Part shown: one piece after another, positions 17,939-26,992 of the stretch | Numbering within the stretch: position 1 is the stretch's first letter | How the letters are laid out: every line of letters begins with the position of its first letter | Source: Verrucomicrobiota bacterium | GTDB taxonomy: Bacteria > Verrucomicrobiota > Verrucomicrobiae > Limisphaerales > UBA11358 | NCBI GenBank assembly: GCA_014860005.1 | Contig: JACZKP010000076.1 | Span: forward strand, 186,001 to 250,000 | Reading direction: 5' to 3' | DNA length: 64,000 nucleotides | Made by a program: the position numbers and the translations under genes | Notes under the pieces: model-generated | Told to the model about the DNA's origin: nothing | The model's database searches: none | Seen by the model: only the letters and a program-made list of their open reading frames with translations

Positions 17939-18243
17939 ACGCCCTGGACTATTTGAAATTCGCCCTGCTGGCGGTCGCGCTGTTTTTCTTCATCGCGGGC
18001 ACGGTGGGGCTGCTGCGTTTTCCCGACCTCTATTGCCGGCTGCACGCGCTGACGAAGGCCGACAACGTGGGCCTGGGATTCCTGGTGCTGGCGTTGATGC
18101 TGGACGCCGCGAGCTGGCAGGAGGTCTTCAAGCTGGGTCTGATCTGGGTGATGGTGCTCGCGGCCAGCACAACCGTTTGCTTTCTCATCGCCAACGAAGC
18201 CCGCCGCCGCGGACGTTCACCACTGACAGGGAGGGGCGCATGA
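17935..18243 (+). CDS. mrpG: Mrp/Mnh antiporter subunit G
   Basis: A 102-residue, three-helix membrane protein with GTVGLLRFPDLYCRLHALTKADNVG, split here as VGLLRFPD and LHALTKADN, the MrpG/MnhG hallmark. Its ATG overlaps the mrpF stop and its stop overlaps the next ATG, so translation is tightly coupled. Confidence 0.87.
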   Translation: MNALDYLKFALLAVALFFFIAGTVGLLRFPDLYCRLHALTKADNVGLGFLVLALMLDAASWQEVFKLGLIWVMVLAASTTVCFLIANEARRRGRSPLTGRGA

Positions 18244-18518
18244 TGGCGCAGGTCTTCGATGCCGTGCTCGTGTTCACAATGGTCTGGCTCGCCTGGCGGT
18301 CGCTGGCGGATCGCGACCTGTTCCGCGCCGTGCTGAAGTTTGTCGCTCTGGGTCTGCTGCTGGCGGTGGCGTGGGTGCGGCTGCGCGCCCCGGACGTGGC
18401 GCTGGCCGAAGCCGCCGTGGGCAGCGCGCTCACGGGCGCGCTCATTCTCTCCGCGCTGGCGCGGATGAAACGCCGCGAGGCGGACGCGGCGAAACCAAAC
18501 TCGGAGAAGCAACCATGA
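18240..18518 (+). CDS. DUF4040 (MbhD-like) subunit of the Mrp complex
   Basis: A 92-residue membrane protein whose RAPDVALAEAAVGSALTGAL is the DUF4040/MbhD signature. This domain is normally the C-terminal part of the large MrpA subunit; here it is a separate gene, as in archaeal Mbh-type complexes. Start ATG at 18240 (a second ATG follows immediately); longer starts would overlap mrpG. Four-bp overlaps on both sides. Confidence 0.82.
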   Translation: MMAQVFDAVLVFTMVWLAWRSLADRDLFRAVLKFVALGLLLAVAWVRLRAPDVALAEAAVGSALTGALILSALARMKRREADAAKPNSEKQP

Positions 18519-19207
18519 AACTCCGCTGGCTCAACGGCAGTCTCTCCGTCGCGCTGCTGGCGCTGCTTGGCTGGGCGGTGCTGGCGCTGCCGCCCACGCC
18601 GCGCGGGCTGACCGGGCCGGCACTGGCCGAGTTGCCCAACAGCGGAGTGACTAATCCGGTCACGGCGGCGCTGTTGAACTATCGCGGCTACGACACGTTG
18701 CTGGAAGTCGCCGTCTTTCTGCTGGCGCTCGTCGGCGTGTGGTCGCTGCGCGAGGGCCGCTTGATGCGGGTGGACCTGAACGCGCGTCCGCTCCTGCTTT
18801 CCCTGCTGCGCCTGGTGCTGCCGGTGCTGGTGGTCGCCGGTGGTTATCTCTTGTGGATTGGCGCGTTCGCGCCCGGCGGGGCGTTCCAGGGCGGCGCGCT
18901 GCTGGGCGGGGCGTTCGTGCTGCTGCTCCTTGCGGGACTGGGCGGGAACGCGCTGAAGCATGAAGGCTGGCTGCGGCTCGGGCTGGCGCTTGGGCTGGCT
19001 GTGTTCGCGGGCGTCGGCGGCGGCGTGATGCTGCTGACGGGCGGACTGCTCGAATACCCGCGCGCTTCCGCCGGGAGCTGGATTCTGGCCATCGAAGCCG
19101 CCGCGCTCCTTTCGATCGGTCTGACCTTCGGGGGACTGTTCCTCGGCGGGCGGCCGGTGGCGGAAGGCGACGCGCCGCCGAACCCGGAAAGGGCTGCGCA
19201 TGATTGA
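18515..19207 (+). CDS. mrpB: Mrp subunit B fused to an MrpA C-terminal (MbhE-like) segment
   Basis: A 230-residue membrane protein. Its N-terminal part (NPVTAALLNYRGYDTLLE) matches the MbhE/MrpA C-terminal piece. The remainder, with APGGAFQGGALLGGAFVL, is MnhB (PF04039). The fusion of MbhE-like and MbhF/MrpB-like parts explains its length. Overlaps the preceding and following genes. Confidence 0.82.
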   Translation: MKLRWLNGSLSVALLALLGWAVLALPPTPRGLTGPALAELPNSGVTNPVTAALLNYRGYDTLLEVAVFLLALVGVWSLREGRLMRVDLNARPLLLSLLRLVLPVLVVAGGYLLWIGAFAPGGAFQGGALLGGAFVLLLLAGLGGNALKHEGWLRLGLALGLAVFAGVGGGVMLLTGGLLEYPRASAGSWILAIEAAALLSIGLTFGGLFLGGRPVAEGDAPPNPERAAHD

Positions 19208-19526
19208 CGAACATCACACGATCTACCTGCTGGCGGGCGCGGCGTTGTTCGTCCTCGGCTTCCACGGGCTGATGTCCCAGCCGCATCTCCTCAAAAAAAT
19301 CCTGGCGGTGAACATCATGAGCAGCGGCACGGCCTTGGTGTTCATCGCGCTGGCGGCGCGCACGCCGGGAGATGTGCCCGATCCGATTCCACATGCGATG
19401 GTGCTGACGGGCATCGTCGTGGCGGTGTGCGCGACGGGTCTGGCTCTGGCGCTGGCCGACCGCGTGCAGGCGGCCAACGGCAAAGCGGAGCTGGATGACA
19501 CGGACGACAAGGAGGGCGGCTCGTGA
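19200..19526 (+). CDS. mrpC: Mrp/Mnh antiporter subunit C (NuoK-like)
   Basis: A 108-residue protein with three membrane helices, similar to NuoK: YLLAGAALFVLG, LLKKILAVNIMSSGTALVFI and PHAMVLTGIVVAVCATGLAL. The conserved DPIPHAMVLTGIVV stretch is diagnostic of MrpC. Overlaps both neighbours. Confidence 0.88.
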   Translation: MIDEHHTIYLLAGAALFVLGFHGLMSQPHLLKKILAVNIMSSGTALVFIALAARTPGDVPDPIPHAMVLTGIVVAVCATGLALALADRVQAANGKAELDDTDDKEGGS

Positions 19527-21019
19527 CTCCGTCTGCCGCTCTGGCGATACTGATCCTCGGTCCGTTGGCCGGGGCGGTGCTGACCTTTGCCCTGCCCCGG
19601 CGCGGGCGCTGGCTGGCGTTTGTCGTCGCGGCGGTCACGGCCTGGAGTGCGGTGGCGCTGGCGCGGCACGTTCACGGCGGGGGAACGGTCCGGCATCTGA
19701 TGGGAGGCTGGGGCGCGCCACTGGGCATTGACCTGCGGGCCGACGGCCTGGCTGCATGGTTGTTGCTGGTCGCGGCGGGCGTGAGTTTCGCCGTGATGCT
19801 TTACGCGCCGCGTTACTTCATGCCGACACCGGCCCACGCCGACACTGGCGCGACGCACCGGCAGAAATATTTCTGGCCGCTCTTCCTCTTTCTGTGGGCG
19901 GCGTTGAACGCGCTGTTTCTTTCGGCGGACATTTTCAACCTCTACGTGACGCTCGAACTGCTGGGCTTCGCGGCGGTCACGCTGGTGGCTTTGGCGGGCG
20001 GGCGGGCGGCGCTCAACGCGGCCCTGCGTTACCTGTTCGTCAGTCTGGCGGGGTCGCTGTTCTACTTGATGGGCGTGGCGCTGGTGTATGGCGCGCACTC
20101 GACGGTGGACCTCACCCTGCTCGCGCAGCAGGTGCAGCCCGGCCCGGTGTCGTGGACGGCGCTGGCGCTGATGACCGCCGGCCTGATGATGAAGGCGGCC
20201 GTGTTTCCGATGCACTTCTGGCTGCCGCCCGCCCACGCCCACGCGCCCGCCCCGGTCAGCGCGCTGCTCTCGGCGCTGGTGGTGAAGGGCGCGTTTTATA
20301 TTTTGCTGCGGCTGTGGTTTGAGGCGTTCGGCCACGTCGTGACCCCGGCGGCGGGGCAGTGGCTTGGAGCGCTCGGGGCGGCGGCGATTCTCTGGGGTTC
20401 GGTGCTGGCGCTGTTTCAGTCGCGGCTGAAGTTGTTGATCGCTTACTCGACGGTGGCGCAGCTCGGCTATCTGCTTTTGGTTTTCCCATTGGCGGCAAAC
20501 CCGGGCGGCTTCAACGCGTGGGGCGGCGCGCTGCTGCTTCTGGCGGCGCACGCCTGCGCGAAGACGGCGCTGTTTCTCGCCGCAGGCAACCTGCTCCACG
20601 CCGCCGGGCACGACCGCATCAAGGATCTCGGCGGGCTCGCCCCTGTGCTGCCGTTGACGGTGACCACCTTCGCCCTCGCGAGCGTGAGTCTCATCGGCCT
20701 GCCGCCGAGCAGCGGCTTTGTGGGCAAATGGCTTCTGCTCAATTCGGCGTTGAGCCAGGGTCAATGGTGGTGGACCGCCGTCATCCTCGTGGGCGGACTG
20801 CTGGCGGCAGCCTACACCTGCCGTGTGTTGCTCCACTTTTTCACCAATGCGGACCAAGCGTCGAGCGCGACGCCGGTGCCAGCTGTGATGGAATGGACTG
20901 CGCTGTCGCTGGCGCTGCTCGCCGTGGTGCTGGGCCTGGCGGGGAGCTGGCCATTGGAGTTGCTGCGCGCGGGCGCGCCCGTGACCGGCCCGGTGCTCAT
21001 GGGAGGACCGGGGCCATGA
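19523..21019 (+). CDS. mrpD: Proton-translocating large subunit 1 (MrpD/NuoL-M-N family)
   Basis: A 498-residue, roughly 14-helix antiporter subunit. It keeps the helix-5 Glu (TLELLGF) and the helix-7 Lys (MMKAAVFPMHFWLP) used for proton transfer, then PAPVSALLSALVVKG. GTG start overlapping mrpC. First of three large subunits in this operon. Confidence 0.88.
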   Translation: MTPSAALAILILGPLAGAVLTFALPRRGRWLAFVVAAVTAWSAVALARHVHGGGTVRHLMGGWGAPLGIDLRADGLAAWLLLVAAGVSFAVMLYAPRYFMPTPAHADTGATHRQKYFWPLFLFLWAALNALFLSADIFNLYVTLELLGFAAVTLVALAGGRAALNAALRYLFVSLAGSLFYLMGVALVYGAHSTVDLTLLAQQVQPGPVSWTALALMTAGLMMKAAVFPMHFWLPPAHAHAPAPVSALLSALVVKGAFYILLRLWFEAFGHVVTPAAGQWLGALGAAAILWGSVLALFQSRLKLLIAYSTVAQLGYLLLVFPLAANPGGFNAWGGALLLLAAHACAKTALFLAAGNLLHAAGHDRIKDLGGLAPVLPLTVTTFALASVSLIGLPPSSGFVGKWLLLNSALSQGQWWWTAVILVGGLLAAAYTCRVLLHFFTNADQASSATPVPAVMEWTALSLALLAVVLGLAGSWPLELLRAGAPVTGPVLMGGPGP

Positions 21020-22512
21020 ACCTGAACGGCGCATTGTTGCTCGGCATTCTGTTCAGCTCGTTCGTGACGGGACTGGTCATCTTTTACCTCAAGGAGGAGA
21101 GCCGCCGGCTGCGCACCTGGCTGAACCTGCTGGGCGCGGGGTCGAAACTCGTCCTGGTCCTGGCGTTGTTGCGGGGAGTGGCTGGCGGCCAGTCCTACGA
21201 GTTTCGCTGGACGATGGCGTCGGGCCTTGAGTTCGCCCTCGGCGCGGATGCGAACGCGTTGCTGTTCGTCACGCTCTCGGCCGTGCTGTGGTTTCTCACC
21301 ACGCTTTACGCGATCGGCTATCTTGAAGACTCGCCGCATCGGGGCCGGTTCTTCGGTTTTTTCAGCCTATGCGTGAGCGCGACGACGGGACTGGCGCTGG
21401 CGTCGAACCTGGTGACGTTTCTCATCTTCTTCGAATTGCTCACCATCTCGACCTATCCGCTGGTGGTGCATCGCGGCACGGCGAAGACCATGCGGGCCGG
21501 CGCGGTTTATCTCGCCTACACGCTGGGCGGCGGCGCGGTGTTGCTGCTGGCGGTGGCGTGGTTGCAGAGTATTGCCGGGCCGGTGGACTTCACCGAGCGC
21601 GGCGCGCTGGCGGGCGTGGCGGTGTCGCATCGGGGCGAACTGCAAATCATCTTCCTGCTCTTCATCGTCGGACTGGGTGTGAAGGCCGCCTTGGTGCCGC
21701 TGCACGGATGGCTGCCCAAGGCGATGGTGGCGCCCGCGCCGGTGAGCGCGTTGCTGCACGCCGTGGCGGTGGTGAAGGCGGGCGCGTTCGGCATCGTGCG
21801 CGTGGTGTATGACGTTTATGGCGTGAAGACCGCCGAGGAGTTGGATGTGTTGAGCCCGCTGGCCTGGGCGGCGGCGTTCACCATCGTGTATGGCTCGGTG
21901 CGCGCGCTTTATCAGGACGAGCTAAAGAAGCGGCTCGCTTACTCCACGATCAGCCAGGTGTCCTACATCATTTTGGGCGTGGCGATCTTCGGGCCGCTGG
22001 CGACTGTCGGCGGGATCGTGCATCTCGTGCATCAGGGCATCATGAAAATCACGCTGTTCTTCGGCGCGGGCAATTACGCCGAGACGCTGGGCATTCATCG
22101 CGTGAGCGAAATGAACGGCGTGGGCCGGCGCATGCCGTGGACGACCGCCGCCTTCACCGTCGGCGCGATGGGAATGATCGGCATTCCGCCGCTGGCTGGC
22201 TACGTCAGCAAGTGGTATCTGCAACAAGGCGCGGCGCAGGCTGGCGATGAATGGGTGGCACTGGTGCTGGGCGCGAGCAGCCTGCTCAACGCCGCGTATT
22301 TCCTCCCGATTCTTTATCGCGCCTATTTCCTCCCACCGCCGGAGAAATGGCCCGCCGAGCACCGTTTCGGCAAATGGGAAACGCACTGGATGCTGCTGCT
22401 GCCGATGCTGGTCACGGCGGCACTCGTCATCTATGCGGGCGTTTTTGCGGAATCGCCTTTCAGCCCGCTGGCTTGGGCGAAGGTCATCATGCGCCGGGAA
22501 TACGAACCATGA
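21016..22512 (+). CDS. Proton-translocating large subunit 2 (NuoL/MrpA-like family)
   Basis: A 498-residue polytopic subunit with the helix-5 Glu (FFELLTISTYPLV), helix-7 Lys (GLGVKAALVPLHGWLPKAM) and APAPVSALLHAVAVVKAG. The ATG at 21016 overlaps the previous stop (ATGA); the longer open frame starting inside subunit 1 is an artefact. It could serve as the N-terminal half of a split MrpA. Confidence 0.87.
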   Translation: MNLNGALLLGILFSSFVTGLVIFYLKEESRRLRTWLNLLGAGSKLVLVLALLRGVAGGQSYEFRWTMASGLEFALGADANALLFVTLSAVLWFLTTLYAIGYLEDSPHRGRFFGFFSLCVSATTGLALASNLVTFLIFFELLTISTYPLVVHRGTAKTMRAGAVYLAYTLGGGAVLLLAVAWLQSIAGPVDFTERGALAGVAVSHRGELQIIFLLFIVGLGVKAALVPLHGWLPKAMVAPAPVSALLHAVAVVKAGAFGIVRVVYDVYGVKTAEELDVLSPLAWAAAFTIVYGSVRALYQDELKKRLAYSTISQVSYIILGVAIFGPLATVGGIVHLVHQGIMKITLFFGAGNYAETLGIHRVSEMNGVGRRMPWTTAAFTVGAMGMIGIPPLAGYVSKWYLQQGAAQAGDEWVALVLGASSLLNAAYFLPILYRAYFLPPPEKWPAEHRFGKWETHWMLLLPMLVTAALVIYAGVFAESPFSPLAWAKVIMRREYEP

Positions 22513-24260
22513 GCGCCGCTGTTCTCACTCAATTCCTGCTGCTCGCCGCCGTCCTCGCGCCGGTGGTGACGGCGCTCGCACTGGTGTTCCCGCGCTGGCG
22601 CGCGACCGTGAAACGCTTCGCGCCGCTCGCCGCCGTTCCGGCGGTGTTGCTCGCGCTGTCCGCTCCGACGGATGCGAACGTCTCGCTGCCGTGGGTGCTG
22701 AAGCACGTCGTGCTCACGCTCGACGACGTCGGTCGCGTGTTCCTGGGTTTCACCAGCGTCCTGTGGCTGGCTTCGGCGTGGTATGCGCGGGGTTATCTGG
22801 CGAAGGACGCCGAGCCGGTTCGCTTTTGGGTGTTCTTCCTCGCCGCAATGGCCAGCAACTTCACACTCATTCTCGCCGCGGACATTCCCACCTTTTACGT
22901 CGGCTTCGCCGTGATGGGTTTTGCCTCCGCTGGACTGGTGCTGCATCGCGGCGACGCTGAGGCGGGGCGGGCGGGGCGCATTTACATGGCGCTGGCGATG
23001 ATCGGCGAAGTGTTTTTGCTGACGGCCCTGTCGTGGCTCGCCGTGAAGGCGGGCACGACCGACATCCATGCGTTGCCGCCCGAAGCCTTCAGCCCGCTGG
23101 TGATCGGGCTGGTGCTCGTCGGCTTTGGCATCAAGGCGGGGGCGTTGTGCCTCCACTTCTGGCTGCCGCTGGCGCACCCGGCGGCTCCGGTGCCGGCCAG
23201 CGCGGTGTTGAGCGGGGCGATGATCAAAGCCGGACTGCTCGGTTGGCTGCGTTTCCTGCCGCTCGGCGATAGCGCCCTCCCGGAAATCGGGCTGACACTC
23301 GTGGCCATGGGGTTGGGCGCGGCCTTCCTCGGCGCGGTCGCGGGCGTGACGCAGAAGAATCCCAAGACCGTGCTCGCGTATTCGAGCATCAGCCAGATGG
23401 GAATCATCACGGTGGGGGTCGGCGCCGGTCTGGCGCATCCCCAAGCGTGGAGCGGTATTCTCGCCGCTGTGCTCGTGTATACCGTGCATCATGGGCTGGC
23501 CAAGGGCGCGCTGTTCCTCGGCGTCACCCTCGCGCACTCGGCCGACAGTCGCACGGCCGTGTGGTGGACACGCCTCGGATTGGTAATCCCGGCGCTGGCG
23601 CTGGCGGGCGCGCCTTTCAGCAGCGGTGCGGTGGCCAAGTTGGGGTTGAAAAGCGAAATTGCGTTTCTGCCGGGAGCGTGGGTGGACTGGGTGAGCTTCC
23701 TGCTTCCGCTGGCGGCCACCGGCACCACTTTGATGATGGCGCGCTTCCTCTGGTTGGTGTGGCCGCGAACAAATGCGGCCACCGAACCGTTTGCGGTCGG
23801 AACACGACTGCCCTGGGCGTTTCTCGTGGTGGCCGTTGTGGTGGGCGTGTGGCTGCTGCCCGGCACGCTCGCGTGGGTGCCGGAGAAGCTCACACCGGCG
23901 ATGTTGTGGAAAGCCGCCTGGCCGCTGATCTTCGGCGGCGCGCTCGCGTGGCTGGGCGCGAAGGTGCAGGCGCGCTTCCCGGCTCGCCGCCACCACGGCA
24001 TCCCGGCGGGAGACATGGTCGTGTGGTTCGAGAGGCTGGCCGCTCTGCTGCCCGGACCGGGCCGGTTGCCCGCCGAGCACCACGCGAGCGGGGAAGACTT
24101 GGAGCAATCCGCCCCGCGCGACAGCAACGCGATCTTTGCGCGGTGGCGGGAAACCGCCCTTCGCATCGAGCAAGGAGTGCGCAACTGGTCAGTGGCAGGC
24201 AGTGTCATCCTGCTCTTGCTCGCGGTAATGCTCTGGCTGTTGGCGGGCAACCGGCCATGA
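22509..24260 (+). CDS. Proton-translocating large subunit 3, lacking the helix-5 Glu
   Basis: A 583-residue member of the same family with FGIKAGALCLHFWLPLAHPAAPVPASAVLSG divided as FGIKAGALCLHFWLP and PVPASAVLSG. Where the other two have an F-E-L helix-5 motif, this one reads FYVGFAVMGFASAGLV, so the usual Glu is missing. It has a long C-terminal extension with a soluble segment and one last membrane helix. Last gene of the operon, start overlapping subunit 2. Confidence 0.85.
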   Translation: MSAAVLTQFLLLAAVLAPVVTALALVFPRWRATVKRFAPLAAVPAVLLALSAPTDANVSLPWVLKHVVLTLDDVGRVFLGFTSVLWLASAWYARGYLAKDAEPVRFWVFFLAAMASNFTLILAADIPTFYVGFAVMGFASAGLVLHRGDAEAGRAGRIYMALAMIGEVFLLTALSWLAVKAGTTDIHALPPEAFSPLVIGLVLVGFGIKAGALCLHFWLPLAHPAAPVPASAVLSGAMIKAGLLGWLRFLPLGDSALPEIGLTLVAMGLGAAFLGAVAGVTQKNPKTVLAYSSISQMGIITVGVGAGLAHPQAWSGILAAVLVYTVHHGLAKGALFLGVTLAHSADSRTAVWWTRLGLVIPALALAGAPFSSGAVAKLGLKSEIAFLPGAWVDWVSFLLPLAATGTTLMMARFLWLVWPRTNAATEPFAVGTRLPWAFLVVAVVVGVWLLPGTLAWVPEKLTPAMLWKAAWPLIFGGALAWLGAKVQARFPARRHHGIPAGDMVVWFERLAALLPGPGRLPAEHHASGEDLEQSAPRDSNAIFARWRETALRIEQGVRNWSVAGSVILLLLAVMLWLLAGNRP

Positions 24261-24338
24261 CGCACGGCCGGGCGCGATGGCCGACCGCTTGGCGTCCAGG
24301 AATGTGCGAGCCGGGCGAATGCGTGTGGCCTGCCGCTG

Positions 24339-24458
24339 GCCACTAGTGGCTTCCCACTCGTCACCGCCATCCGCCATCCCGCAGCCGCCAAGGCGCGTAA
24401 GCTGTTGGCGTCCTGCTTCCGCTTGCGCCTCCCCATCGCTGGCATGAAGTCAGCTAAA
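24339..24458 (+). promoter_or_regulatory. Sigma-54-like promoter with upstream dyad, element B
   Basis: TGGCAT-N7-GCTAAA lies at 24440-24458. The perfect palindrome GCCACTAGTGGC is at 24339-24350, followed by TTCCCACTCGTCACCGC; dyad end to GG is 91 bp. It points at the short ORF at 24515 and the receiver pair at 24780. The rest of the 519-bp gap (24261-24338 and 24734-24779) shows no gene. Confidence 0.75.
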
Positions 24459-24514
24459 TGCTCTCGAATGAATCCGCGCCACCTATTCGCGCGAAACGCG
24501 AAAGAGCCAAACCG

Positions 24515-24733
24515 ATGAAACAACCCATCATTTTGAAATCCTTCAGTGCCCTGTCGTTTGACTTGATCGTCCGGCACGCGCCGGTGCAGACAATGCATAG
24601 TCCGCCACCGCCACCGAAGCACCGGCTGGCATGCCCGCCCGACGGCGACCTGCCGGTCGCGGCCCGGCGGGTGGTGGATTCCACCGCGCCGAAACGACCG
24701 GGCGCATACTGGATCGCCGCCCACCGGTCGTGA
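24515..24733 (+). CDS. Possible short ORF downstream of promoter element B
   Basis: A 72-codon ORF beginning MKQPIILKSFSAL, 61 nt after the GC of the promoter motif. Its start resembles the short ORFs after elements A (MKMKKPVNLASAL) and C (MKAAFRIFKSFEA). The middle is Pro-rich (PPPPPKH). The frame is open from 24458, but that ATG would lie inside the promoter. No strong RBS. Support is the repeated arrangement only. Confidence 0.4.
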   Translation: MKQPIILKSFSALSFDLIVRHAPVQTMHSPPPPPKHRLACPPDGDLPVAARRVVDSTAPKRPGAYWIAAHRS

Positions 24734-24779
24734 ACGGAAATGATCGGGCGGCCTGGGCTGCCTCAACTTCATCCGCGCA

Positions 24780-25199
24780 ATGAGAAACAAAGTGCTCGTG
24801 TTCTTTGCCAACGCCCCGCCGTCGGTTCGGGAGATGTTGAATCGCATTCTGGAATCAGAGGATTATGAAGCCCGGTGGGCCGCCAGCGAACGGGAGGCGC
24901 TTGATCTTGCGCGCCAGCAACGCCCCGATTTGCTGCTGTTGGACTTCAACCGGCCACTCAGGCGCGCTTGGGACACCTTGGAGCGCCTGCAAGCCGTGAA
25001 TGTTTCCGTCCCGGTCATCCTCATTACCGAACAAAGGATCGAATTCGATCGCGCGGTGGCGGGGCGCGTCGCCGCTTTCATTCGCAAGCCCTTTGAGGTG
25101 TCCACGCTGCTTCGCACGATGAGAGAGTTGCTCGACCCCTTGTCAGAGGCGGCCAAACCGGACGTGCTGAAGGAACGCGCTCAAATCCAGACCCGATGA
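24780..25199 (+). CDS. Degenerate receiver-domain protein
   Basis: A 139-residue CheY-fold protein. The phospho-acceptor Asp (LLLLDFNRP), switch Thr (ILITEQ) and Lys (FIRKPF) are present, but the acidic pair that binds Mg2+ after strand 1 is replaced: FFANAPPS where the others have VVDDES. It is therefore probably not phosphorylated in the normal way. The next receiver gene overlaps its stop by 4 bp, so the pair may form a heteromeric unit. Confidence 0.78.
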   Translation: MRNKVLVFFANAPPSVREMLNRILESEDYEARWAASEREALDLARQQRPDLLLLDFNRPLRRAWDTLERLQAVNVSVPVILITEQRIEFDRAVAGRVAAFIRKPFEVSTLLRTMRELLDPLSEAAKPDVLKERAQIQTR

Positions 25200-25702
25200 C
25201 TCCGCAGCCGTATAAAGTGCTGGTGGCCGATGATGATGCGTCAGTTCGCGAATCGCTGCGCAAGCTCCTGCATGGCGAGGGCTATCAGGTGGTGGCTGTG
25301 GCCAATGGCGCGGAGGCAGTGGAAGTCTTCCGGACGGAACAGCATCGGATTGACCTGTTGTTGGTAGACCTGAACATGCCGTCGAAGAACGGCTGGGCCA
25401 CACTGGACCGGTTGATCGAAATCAATCCCTCCCTGCCGGTCCTCATCGTCACCGGACAGCCCAACCAATACGACATGGCGGAGGCGTCCGGAGTCAGCGG
25501 CCTGGTGGAAAAGCCGATTGATGTGCCGGCGTTGCTGCGGCTCATCCAGAAGCTGCTGGCCGGGCCGGTGGAGTCCCGGCTGCCGCCCACCGGCCAGCGG
25601 GAATTTCCTTTTGAACACCTGCGGGCGGCGGGCTACGCGTCGCGCTACTCGTGGACGGATCAGAACATCACTCCTCACCCCTACGGAGGACTGAACGAAT
25701 GA
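25196..25702 (+). CDS. Single-domain response regulator (receiver)
   Basis: A 168-residue receiver with complete active site: LVADDDAS, Asp in LLLVDLNMP, Thr in LIVTGQ, Lys in LVEKPID. A tail of about 40 residues lacks any DNA-binding fold. It resembles the receiver at 11764-12258 in layout (DGW/NGW after the Asp, K-P-hydrophobic-D/N-V-P after the Lys). Overlaps the preceding gene (ATGA). It converges on the MFS gene with a 93-bp gap in which I see no clear terminator. Confidence 0.85.
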   Translation: MTPQPYKVLVADDDASVRESLRKLLHGEGYQVVAVANGAEAVEVFRTEQHRIDLLLVDLNMPSKNGWATLDRLIEINPSLPVLIVTGQPNQYDMAEASGVSGLVEKPIDVPALLRLIQKLLAGPVESRLPPTGQREFPFEHLRAAGYASRYSWTDQNITPHPYGGLNE

Positions 25703-25795
25703 AGCTGAACCGAAACCTGTGACAGCCGGGGTTGAGGCGAAGCGTCGCATGAAGAATCCAAGGATCAACATGCCAGAGGACAACCAGTTCGTCCG

Positions 25796-26992
25796 TCAGG
25801 TTCGCCGGTAAACAAACCTCCAAAACCAAATCGTGCCGAGCGCCCCGCAAATCGCCGCGCCGATGAAGTTCGCCTGCGGACTGACGCTCCAGAGCCACGC
25901 ACCCAGGAACGAACCGAGCGTCACTATGCCATCGCGGATGAAGTAGTATGCGCCGTAGGTGCGGGCACGGAGTTCCGGCCGGGCCTGCGCAATGATGAGC
26001 GCCTTGCGGGCAGGTTCGCCAAACTCCTTCAAGCCGCGAATGACAAACGCCACCGCCAGCCACGCAAAGTTGTGCGCGAACAGCAACGTGAGCGGAAACA
26101 AAGTGAAGAAAAAGAAGGTGGCGAGCACAAACGGACGTTGCCCATGCTTGTCCGCCAGGTGCGCGACCGGGATGTAGCAGAGCATCGCCGTGAGCATCTC
26201 GATGGCGACGAGCCAGCCGAATTGTGCGGCGCTGAGTCCGCCGTGGTTCATTGCCCACAGAATCACGAAGGCGTAGGGCAATCGTTCACAGAAACGGATG
26301 AGGATGTCGCTGACCAGCAGTTCGCGCAGCGTCGGATTGAACGACCTGACCACGCCGGAGAATGAAACCTCTGCGCCGTCCGTCCCGGGTTCTTCCCCGG
26401 GCTTCGGTTCGACCATGAACCACTGAAACACTGCCGTGAGTGCGCTCAAGCCAATGCAGCCGAGCAGGGCGAACCGCACGCCCTGCTCCCAGCCGTAACG
26501 CGTGATGAGCCAACCGCCGAGGAGCGGGCCGACCATCATCGGCACGCGTCGGATCATGGATTGCACGCCGACGCCCATCGTGTGCCGGCTCTTGTCGAGC
26601 GAGGTGGCGACGACCGCGAACGTTGCAGGCAGCGACAGGGCGCTCCACGCGAGAAACAAGAACGCACCCAGCACCAATGCCAGCCAATGTTGCCACACCA
26701 ACACCAGGACGTAGCCCGCCAGCGACAGCGCGTTGAACAAAAGGAGTGAACGGCGTTGTCCCCACCGATCCGTCAGCCAGCCGCCAGGCCACGCATAGAC
26801 AGCCCCGAGCAGCGTTTGCAGCGCGTCGAACAGGCCAATGATGAGAACGCTCGCGCCGAGGGTTTCAAGATATTTGGGCGCGAAGCCAAGCCAGAGCCGT
26901 TCGCCAGTGCCAGCCAGCACGAGCGCCGCGAGCAGCAAAGTGGTGTTGCGTCGCAGCGCAAGATAGTCGGCAATGGAAGTGAGCCTGATCAT
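25796..26992 (-). CDS. MFS transporter
   Basis: A 398-residue protein with about 12 membrane segments and an MFS loop after helix 2 (GGWLTDRWGQRRSLL) plus a second one in the C-half (HLADKHGQRPFVLA). Probably a drug or metabolite exporter; substrate not predictable. The ATG at 26992 (MIRLTSIADYL) is preferred over the extended frame to 27127. Stands alone on the minus strand. Confidence 0.83.
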   Translation of the reverse strand: MIRLTSIADYLALRRNTTLLLAALVLAGTGERLWLGFAPKYLETLGASVLIIGLFDALQTLLGAVYAWPGGWLTDRWGQRRSLLLFNALSLAGYVLVLVWQHWLALVLGAFLFLAWSALSLPATFAVVATSLDKSRHTMGVGVQSMIRRVPMMVGPLLGGWLITRYGWEQGVRFALLGCIGLSALTAVFQWFMVEPKPGEEPGTDGAEVSFSGVVRSFNPTLRELLVSDILIRFCERLPYAFVILWAMNHGGLSAAQFGWLVAIEMLTAMLCYIPVAHLADKHGQRPFVLATFFFFTLFPLTLLFAHNFAWLAVAFVIRGLKEFGEPARKALIIAQARPELRARTYGAYYFIRDGIVTLGSFLGAWLWSVSPQANFIGAAICGALGTIWFWRFVYRRT

